Positions 57,151 to 64,000 of a stretch of DNA of 64,000 nucleotides are shown one piece after another. Source of the DNA: Isoetes taiwanensis (Eukaryota; Streptophyta; Lycopodiopsida; Isoetales; Isoetaceae); NCBI GenBank assembly GCA_021234155.1, contig JAJEKV010000051.1, positions 8,638,105 to 8,702,104 on the forward strand, written 5' to 3'. Numbering within the stretch: position 1 is the first letter of the stretch; every line of letters starts with the position of its first letter. The position numbers and the translations under genes were made by a program. Under the pieces are notes generated by a model. That model was not told where the DNA came from and did no database searches. It saw only the letters and a list, made by a program, of their open reading frames with translations.

Positions 57151-58015
57151 CTGCAAAACCACACTCCATTCATATGCATCGATCCACAGTAGCAGACAAT
57201 ACTAATAATTTCTCAGAGCAACACGACGGCATAACGTAGACACAACTTTAGCATGGTCATTCGCGATGTCTAGATTTCAAACACACACAGTAGTACTTTA
57301 GATTTAATCCGAGCTGCCTTTAAACTACAGGAGTCCACCGAGCTATGTACCCATCTTGTGGAAATTCTAATCAAGATGTGGGCTTCCGGATTTAAGCCTT
57401 GCATTATCAATATATTGTTTTTTAAAATTTAGTTTAAACCATGGGTATCCAAAGATTGTCTCTTATTACAAATATTTTGAAGTTTTTAGCAGATATGAGC
57501 AGATCATGTTCATATTGTGCTTGAGAAAGATGCTACCAAAAAAAAAAAAAAAAAAAAAAAAGGTTATATCTACATGCTTCATCTGGCATTTTGAAGATGA
57601 AACTTAACTTGAGTCTGATGATGCTTCTGGAAGTAGCCAAGGTTCCATGATGGCACTTTTGAAAGTAGTCAAGTTTCCATGATGGCACTGTTGGATGGCA
57701 CTGTTGGATGCAACACTTGTACTTCTAGAAACTTTTGAATGACATTAAAGTAAAGCATCCACTGCTTTAAGTGAAAATAATTTCGAAAATCTATAAAGAC
57801 GAAAATTTGGAAAGACAGATCCAAAACTTATGTTCAAAATTGTCACCCTTGGAAGTAGTTAAGTACATCAACAAAAAATAGGTACAAAAGTCCAAAACAC
57901 AAAATCTTGTCTTGGCTGATTGACGTATTTTAGTTCATGGTGGAACTCTAAATATGCACCTCCACGTGGTGCACATCACCAAGGGCCTAATGTTGTACTT
58001 TGTTGGCTGCTCTCA
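57151..58015. other. No supported gene
   Basis: A 24-base A run lies at 57538-57561. GGATGGCACTGTTGGATG-type repeats lie near 57680. Earlier exons of the WDR48-like gene would be expected on the minus strand here or beyond, but were not recognised. Confidence 0.4.
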
Positions 58016-58570
58016 TGATATCTTCACTTCTTCCATAGATAACATCTTAGCCGGCATAACAGTGAAATGCATGGGCGAATCATTAATTCGAACTGCCCAT
58101 GATGTCTCACGACTATCAAGCACGTGAAACAATTCATCCCGAAAGTAGACTCATATAGTGGAGTCAGATACTACCTCGGAAGAAACGATTTGTAGACCCA
58201 AAAATGCATTCCATTACATATTCCAACACATGTGAGTTCTTTTGCTACTAAAATGTCAATTCGTCAGTGCACGGTGTCGTTTCTCATCTGATAAAAAAAA
58301 AACAATTGGAGGTTAGTCAAAGCACTACATTACCCAATAGATAGATACATGTACTCTGTCATCCACCTACCTCTCTCAAAGCACATCCGCGTAAACAACG
58401 TTCCCTTGGGTAGACTCGAGCAAATAGGAAGCCATCAATTAATTGGATGAAGCGCACCAACTTGACAACCTCATAAGTGCAAAATATTTCTTTGAGCTTT
58501 GCAATGAGCTCCTCAATTTTCACGCTTGCTACTCCATGCTCATCCTTTCTGGCAATTTAAAATGATGTTG
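58016..58570 (-). pseudogene. Coding-like minus-strand segments, unidentified
   Basis: 58560-58375 reads ARKDEHGVASVKIEELIAKL, then KEIFCTYEVVKLVRFIQLID and RVYPRERCLRGCALRE before a GTAGGT donor. 58160-58016 reads DELFHVLDSRETSWAVRIND, then SPMHFTVMPAKMLSMEE, with a stop. The intervening frame has stops. It is likely a remnant of one host or element gene. I cannot name the family. Confidence 0.3.
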
Positions 58571-58734
58571 GACGTGTAGGGATGTATCTGTCACACCTTT
58601 AAAAGCCCCCAAATTACATCAACATAGTTACAATTCTATCAAGTTGTTTGACTGACACAATATCGAGAGTCTCTTGTCTATAATTCCATCAAACATGAGG
58701 ATAACCCAAAATAGCATATGGTATTTGTATCACG

Positions 58735-58840
58735 GCTTTTTAACCCGGACAGTGATACGCTTGTTGCGCCTCCTGTTTGGGTCCCATAGGCCAATTGGTC
58801 TCCATGGACGATAAAAACTTTATTCTATTCTATTCTATAT
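58735..58840 (+). mobile_element. 5'-truncated LINE 3' end with TTCTA tail
   Basis: TTTGGGTCCCATAGGCCAAT, then TGGTCTCCATGGACGATAAA and TTCTATTCTATTCTAT. This matches the 3' end of the LINE at 39872 read on its own strand, and extreme 5' truncation is usual for LINEs. Confidence 0.8.
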
Positions 58841-58912
58841 TCTAATAAGTCGTATTTAATTAAAGTGGGACAAATCTCGAATTTTGGGAATTTTGGGAAT
58901 TTTTCTCGAATC

Positions 58913-59226
58913 TCAGGGGGAGGGAGATGGGGCACACCTTGATAAGGAGAAGGGTAGGAGGAGAAGGAGGGAGGGGCCACAGGTTGAAGAGGGGAAGGGG
59001 CTAAGTTGGAAGAAGAGGGGAAGGCGCTAAGTTGGAAGAAGAGGAGGGGAGAGGAGAGAAAAAGGGCAAAGGAGGACGGGGAGGGGATATGTTGGAAGGA
59101 GGAGGGAAAGGGGGAGGGGGGAGGGAAGGGGCAGGGGGATAGAGAGCAAAGAGGCAAACGAGGAGGGGAGGGTAGAGAAGAGCAAAAGGGGCAAAAGAGG
59201 AGAGGTTGGGGCAAAGGGGGCAAGGG
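58913..59226. repeat. GA-rich (GGAGGG/GAAGAGG) low-complexity block
   Basis: Over 300 bp are almost purely purine on the plus strand. Long open frames on both strands here (for example a Pro/Ser-rich minus frame) are a by-product of composition. Confidence 0.85.
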
Positions 59227-59394
59227 TCTCTCCCCCAACCTTTCCAAAATAATGGAATATTAAACCCCTTGAGATTAAAAATAACTAAACCCCTTGAGAT
59301 TAAAAAAGATTAATATTAAAATATAATTAATAATTTCTTTAATTAAATATAAAATATTTTAATTAATTAAATAAAAAAAATATAAACCTTTCTC

Positions 59395-59416
59395 TTCTCG
59401 ACTAGTGAGTCGAGAA
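59395..59416. repeat. Palindrome related to the 62-kb array
   Basis: TTCTCGACT-AGTG-AGTCGAGAA: the same arm sequence as the palindromes at 62219-62539, but isolated and with a different centre. Confidence 0.7.
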
Positions 59417-59559
59417 TTGGAAAGTGGATCCCCTTTACACCGGGAGGAGCAAGTCCAAGGGCGCCAAGGCCTCCAGTCTGCGAGAGCCTCTCCCCGCAAC
59501 CGATCCCCAAGAGTAGCCATGTTGCTATTTACCCGCCTCCAAGCACCACAACACAACAT

Positions 59560-60540
59560 TCAATGTTTATGAAATCGTGGGTCGTTCTTTTCGGGCAGTG
59601 CTAGGAAAGTCCCCTTTGCTCCCCGCTACTTGTTTAAAGTTGGCTTCCACTTCCACGGCCGCCTCTCGGCATCGATGCCGATTTAAATTTGATGGGTTTA
59701 TGCAACGGTGTTGTGCTCGCCTAATATTCTCTTAGGCGACGGTCTTGTTATCAGCCCCGTCTTGCCGATGGACTTGGGACTTTTCATCAACATTACCCCT
59801 GCTTTTGCCGATTTTTGTGCACTCACAACTCCATTTTCTTTTCAGTATTCTCGTGAACCCCGCTTTTCTTAATATTAGTCGCACAACAACGATACTCTCG
59901 TCGAAATGCGCATTACGCATAGTTCATAAGTTATTTGAAGTTGTTCTTACCTTGAGGAGCTTTTTGCTAGCTTGGATTTGGAAGCGGGGAAGGGCTTGCC
60001 GAGAACGACATCGTAATAACAAAAGCAATTTCAAACCGTCATCGCAATTCTCCATCGAGAATGCCAATTCTTTCTCATGGAGCGGCCGGATTCACCGCCG
60101 CATCCAGTGTCCATTATAAGTTCTTCCGAAGCTTTGCGTTGTATCAAGATCTTGGAAAATCGTTGTAACCGGAAGAAAGGTGATTCAAGTAAATTGGAAG
60201 CGAAAAAAGCCGTAATCGGGAGCGCCTATAAGCGGATCTTCTTCCCCTTCATCTCTTTCAAGAATAATAGAGTCAGCCTCGACATGTCGTTGTTTTCACC
60301 TTCCACGGTCGCTCTCTGTTTTTCAGCCATAGCCAAAGCATAAATGGCTGCCATAGACTTAAGTGGCGAATGTTTAAGCTCCAACAACAGATCGGGCAGT
60401 TTTGCCAACAGATCCGGCTCCTCGCCTCGACTCGCAGAATCATGCTCCGCGATCTCCGCGCGATCTGCCACGATCTTGACCATCTCGGTTAACACATGGT
60501 GCGGATTCTAATAACAGAGAAGAAGATTGCCGGAAGCAGA
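59560..60540 (-). other. Exon-like minus-strand sequence, unidentified
   Basis: A frame at 60495-60226 reads MLTEMVKIVADRAEIAEHDS, then LPDLLLELKHSPLKSMAAIY and ALAMAEKQRATVEGE. Another near 60016-59953 (RQALPRFQIQASKKLLK) ends at a GTAAGA donor. The composition suggests a real gene fragment, perhaps captured, but no family is recognised. Confidence 0.3.
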
Positions 60541-60587
60541 TTGGGCGCTTTTGCCAACGCCGGATCTTACGCAACGCAGCGGATGAA

Positions 60588-61510
60588 AGGAAGGAAGGAA
60601 GGAAGGAAGGAAGGAAGTTTATTTTAACGCCCACGGAGGCCGAGGCCTATGAGACGGCACGTAATCGTGCAAAAAGCCAAAACCCCAACACCAAAACAAA
60701 CAATGTAATCGGAGACAAGAGAACCCTACTACCGGGATGAAAAAACCCCCACCGGGAGGAAAAACCCTAACAAAGAGGGCTCTCAAATACCATGCCCCGA
60801 AGAGCAAGTCCGACGGCCGAAATCTGCAGGATGTAAGCTCCTACGGCCAAGCTACCATAGGTGATGCGAGTAATCGATGTAGCGGTGTGTCGAGCATCTA
60901 AGATCGGTGTGCCTTTGCTTTCGGACATGGGCATATGCTGGGCACCGCTGGAGGGCATGGTGCTCATCCTCTATCATGTGCATCTCACAACACTGACATA
61001 TCCTCTCCTCCCTGGGGATCCCGTGCCCGCCATTCACCCCCAAATGACTGCCTCAATTAAGAGGTAATGGGAACCCGTCCTTATGGCGGCAATAGCTCTC
61101 CGTTTCTTCACAGAGATGTGTGCTTTCAAGTACCGATGGGGTCCATGCTCAAGGCTGGGATTAATCTGAGCGTGATAGTGCTCTGTCTTGGGCTTTGCAA
61201 GAGTAGAGGCATCCCACAGAGTGGCAGCATAGCCCGCATCCAATTGCCCATTCTGCGCATCAGAATCTGCCAGTGCCACCATCTGTTGGTAATCCATAGA
61301 CCACCTCCTAAACCATCCCTTACAGTGCTCGTGCCATACCCTCTTCAGCCGCTGGGGGCCCTGCGTTAACACATCTCCGCTTCCATGCCATAGCCAGGAT
61401 CTTGAGACTTCGCCATAGCCAGCCACGATTTCGTAAGTGTACCAAATTTCTTCTTCTAAAAAGGTACGTACCAAATCTCCCCCCCTTTTCAATTTCAAAT
61501 TTCGAAAATC
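60588..61510 (-). mobile_element. 5'-truncated LINE with (CTTCC)n tail
   Basis: Minus-strand pieces include VWHEHCKGWFRRWSMD, RAIAAIRTGSHYLLIE and the C-terminal finger ICQCCEMHMIEDEHHALQRC. The 3' end carries the family core (CATAGGCC..GG-CTCCGTGGGCGTTAAAAT) and terminates in CTTCC repeats (plus strand GGAAG, 60588-60616). It has the same C-terminal plan as the LINE at 39872 but a different tail. Confidence 0.75.
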
Positions 61511-61570
61511 CCCCCCTTTTCAATTTCAAATTTCGAAAATGTCCCCCCTTTTCAATTTCAAATTTCGAAC
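61479..61570. repeat. 31-bp tandem repeat, three copies
   Basis: CCCCCCTTTTCAATTTCAAA followed by TTTCGAA(AAT) starts at about 61479, 61510 and 61542. Confidence 0.88.
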
Positions 61571-62010
61571 TTAAGAGGTGGGAGAAAAAAAAAGCCAAAT
61601 ACGGAGAGAAAAAAGCGGAATAATAGTGTGTACTCAAAAAAAAAAAATGGATACAGATATATACGGTTATTTTTCTAAGGTTAATGGAAAAAAAATAGCG
61701 GGGTACGTACCAAATTTTAAATTTCTAGGATACCATTAATTGGGCTATAATTTTATTAGTGTCGCCCATATAAATATTTGAATTTTTGTCGCAAATTGAT
61801 AGCATGGTTGTGTTCTTGTATAATCATATTTTACACCTTATGTTGACCTTAGAGGTGCTAGGCATATAATTCTTATGTCTAAGATAAAAAGTTGGCTTAT
61901 ACAAGATAATAGTATACTTTAAATTAGTTCACTTTATTTCTAATGCTAATGCGTGCATTATGAAATTGTAGTATAAAGTACTAAAGTCTGCTAATTAAGG
62001 TGTGCTAGTT

Positions 62011-62123
62011 TATACTAGCACACATTAGTATTAGCACACATTGCACAGCACATTAGTATTTAGCACACATTAGTATGTAACAATTGTTTTTATACTAGCA
62101 CACATTAGTATTAGCACACATTG
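62011..62123. repeat. 33-bp direct repeat, period 80
   Basis: TATACTAGCACACATTAGTA...CACACATTG at 62011-62043 and 62091-62123, with partial copies between. GTGCTAGTTTATACTAGCAC just upstream is an inverted version. Confidence 0.85.
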
Positions 62124-62581
62124 TTCTTAGGGCCATTTTTGGAAAATACAGGCCCGAGAGCCTTTTCGACTCATGAGTCGAAAGAAAAAGGCAGTTAAAA
62201 TGCGAAGGGGTCATAGGGCCTTTCTCGACTCGCGAGTCGAGAAAGGAGGCTCAAAGCGAAAAAACGCAGTATGACCCCTAAAAACTGCGTTTTTTCGCTT
62301 TGAGCCTCCTTTCTCGACTCGCGAGTCGAGAAAGGCCCTATGACCCCTAAAAACTGCATTTTTCGCTTTGAGCTGCCTTTCTCGACTCGCGAGTCGAGAA
62401 AGGCCCTATCACCCCTAAGAACTGCGTTTTTCGCTTTGAGCCTCCTTTCTCGACTCGCGAGTCGAGAAAGGCCCTATGACCCCTAAAGCTTGTGTTTTTC
62501 GCTTTGAGCTGCCTTTCTCGACTCGCGAGTCGAGAAAGGCTCTCACTCAGGCCTGTATTTTCCAAAAATGGCTCTAAGAAC
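62123..62581. mobile_element. 459-bp inverted-repeat element with a palindromic 68-bp array
   Basis: 32-bp terminal inverted repeats (GTTCTTAGGGCCATTTTTGG...ACAGGCC) lie at 62123-62154 and 62550-62581. Inside, a perfect 28-bp palindrome (CCTTTCTCGACTCG and its complement) occurs at 62219, 62308, 62376, 62444 and 62512. The last four are spaced exactly 68 bp, and a diverged copy (TTTCGACTCATGAGTCGAAA) lies at 62163-62182. Arms 62219-62270 and 62284-62335 are 52-bp perfect inverted repeats with a 13-base loop. No coding capacity and no clear target duplication are seen. Confidence 0.8.
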
Positions 62582-64000
62582 TATGTTTTATTTTTTTTTT
62601 TTGCATGTAGCATCACTTGACTAACTTGATTTTGTCTTTTGCAGTCCTTATCTCGACCAGATAGTACATGCTTGGGAGCAATGAAAAGACCAGTTTATTG
62701 AAGAAAGATGCCGAGAAGAGGGTGGTGACATCAGTTGGACATAGAAGCACGTGGCCTATGAAGGAACTCCTCATACAAATTTCTATCGTCTGTAAGTTGC
62801 TCCGTGACTTGGACAGAGCTCCACGCGCCGTTTGCAGTAGGTGGTTCATGTGTGAAGAGGGTGACAATACGACCACTATGGTCTCTTCACCTACTGTAAT
62901 GTATATTGTAATGAGCCCATTTATAAATATAAGGTATCTCAAAACTAGTGTTTTTGGTGATTAAGTAAACAATTTGCTTAATTTTTGTTGGAATTTATGA
63001 TCTCTTGTCTACCCACCTAAGAAAATAGAGCCAAAAAGTCTTGGTAAAGGAATTCACCCTCACGCGAAAAACTCTTATTTTGAATGACAAATAAGCCCCA
63101 AAACAGGGACTCGACTCGATATCCAAGAAAACTGGGAGAAAGCTTGGATGCACAGTTTCAGACAACAATTCGAATTAAGGACAGTTTTCGGGTCGGGTTG
63201 CTCCTTTTTGTGTAAAATAACAGGGTTCCAAAAAAAAGTGGGAATGGAATGAGTCCCACTTTAATTAAATACGACTTTAATATAAAACATATACGTCTGT
63301 TTCTTATAAATATGACTACATTTGTTTTTTATAATATGATCATGTTCTTTGTACCAAGGTTGCCAGATGTATACATAGACTACTAATGCAACACTTGGAT
63401 AGGCTTCTAGAGGATGAGGGTCCAATCGATGATTGAATTTGTGAGCATTTACTTAAATGTAAACCACAATAAATGGGAGATATTTAGTGTAGTGGTAGTT
63501 GTGCATGTTGATGCAACAAAGTAGTGCTTCGTTAAGTTGGAATGATGTGTCATAAAGAGTGAATGCATGTGACACATTGTTGTAGAAATGCATGCACAAA
63601 TTTAGATCATACACCAATTGCAAAAAGTATGACAACTTTTTCAAAGTAAAGCATGTCAATATGGTACATAGTTGATGCTTCAATGTTGAGCGTGTAGGAA
63701 GTTAACCTCATAATGGCACCGAGGAAGGGGAAGGGGAAGGGACACTAACATTGTATGCAGGTTTTTGTATTATTGGCATGGGCAGGCACTAATAATGCAT
63801 GCCAGTTTCCCTATTATCTATTGTTACATTTAAATGCATTGGGGCAAATGTTATTCTATTTCTAAATCTTGCAACCATTCGACTAAATGTTTCAATATTG
63901 CAAGTTGGTTCGGCTTTCTTTGTCCTTAGTAGTGCAATATGACAATGCTAAAAGACCTCTTGTCATTAATCAGTTTACAAATCCAGAGTGTCAATATCAT
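62582..64000. other. Right end of window, no supported gene
   Basis: A plus-strand open frame at 62668-62964 has no recognisable motif. One arm of the 24-bp inverted repeat is at 63253-63276. The remainder is AT-rich. Confidence 0.4.

Larger units (their letters stand above)
58848..63276. mobile_element. Region bounded by perfect 24-bp inverted repeats (composite element candidate)
   Basis: AGTCGTATTTAATTAAAGTG plus GGAC at 58848-58871 is exactly reverse-complemented at 63253-63276. Flanks CTAATA (58842-58847) and TTAATA (63277-63282) differ in one base and could be a target duplication, but this is weak in AT-rich DNA. Inside are a GA-rich block, anonymous exon-like sequence, a LINE copy, a 31-bp tandem repeat and the palindromic array at 62123-62581. 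No transposase was recognised. Confidence 0.45.

Noticed and set aside
58375-58560. CRM (YhbY-like) RNA-binding domain
   Set aside because: KIEELIAKLKEIFCTYEVVKLV superficially resembles the CRM helix region, but the following residues do not fit; left unnamed.
58825-59263. Long open frames on both strands
   Set aside because: The sequence is an almost pure purine block; the frames are Pro/Ser-rich or Gly/Glu/Lys-rich by composition and have no motif.
1-64000. CRISPR arrays, bacterial operons, ribosome binding sites, rRNA or tRNA genes
   Set aside because: The sequence is plant nuclear DNA. The tandem repeats present have transposon or satellite character, and I saw no tRNA or rRNA signatures apart from tRNA-complementary primer sites.

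Overview
The window is nuclear DNA of a land plant with a large, repeat-rich genome. Supporting signs are GT-AG introns, LTR retrotransposons primed by initiator-Met tRNA, PIF/Harbinger, hAT and CACTA-like transposons, LINEs, and fragments of plant gene families (AWPM-19, sulfate transporter, GH81 glucanase, laccase, PDR-type ABCG). The lineage cannot be fixed from the sequence; a seed-free vascular plant or other large-genome plant is a guess. Only one gene looks intact and of host origin: a nine-exon FAD-dependent oxidoreductase on the + strand (14733-20810). A partial last exon of another host gene lies at 3-131.

1-14.3 kb: a 13.8-kb PIF/Harbinger element (427-14242) separates these two genes. 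It has 31-bp inverted repeats, a TAA target duplication, a frame-consistent three-exon DDE transposase (437 aa) and a Myb/SANT-like partner. Its interior carries pieces of at least six unrelated host gene families: AWPM-19, sulfate transporter, GH81 glucanase, EF-1alpha, ABCG and laccase. Two of them (sulfate transporter and GH81) are joined in one reading frame. The element sits inside a 102-bp tandem repeat whose neighbouring unit serves as an internal empty-site control. Without it the two host genes would be under 1 kb apart.

14.7-24.7 kb: the oxidoreductase gene, followed by mostly anonymous DNA with local duplications and a few unidentified minus-strand coding-like exons.

24.7-47.7 kb: a minus-strand Ty3/gypsy element with a degraded C-terminal chromodomain-like segment. 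It has about 1-kb LTRs with TSD TCACT, a PBS, a polypurine tract, gag, protease, RT/RNase H and integrase. It is split between protease and RT by about 16.4 kb of foreign DNA: a LINE RT scrap, a decayed coiled-coil/RING-like gene that has itself been hit by a BED-finger element, a decayed hAT transposase, a histone H4 fragment, a CACTA-like end with subterminal repeats, and a nearly full LINE.

47.7-64 kb: a LINE fragment, a 2.8-kb non-coding LTR element with TSD GCATG (TRIM/LARD-like), and a decayed WDR48/UAF1-like gene whose exon is interrupted by a 1.6-kb solo LTR with TSD ATCTC. At the end is a region bounded by perfect 24-bp inverted repeats (58848-63276). It contains a LINE copy with a (CTTCC)n tail and a 459-bp inverted-repeat element built of 68-bp units, each with a perfect 28-bp palindrome.

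Overall the window is a nest of transposons around very few host genes. The capture of host exons by the PIF/Harbinger element is its most unusual content. Exon joins were worked out by hand from splice signals and reading frame.
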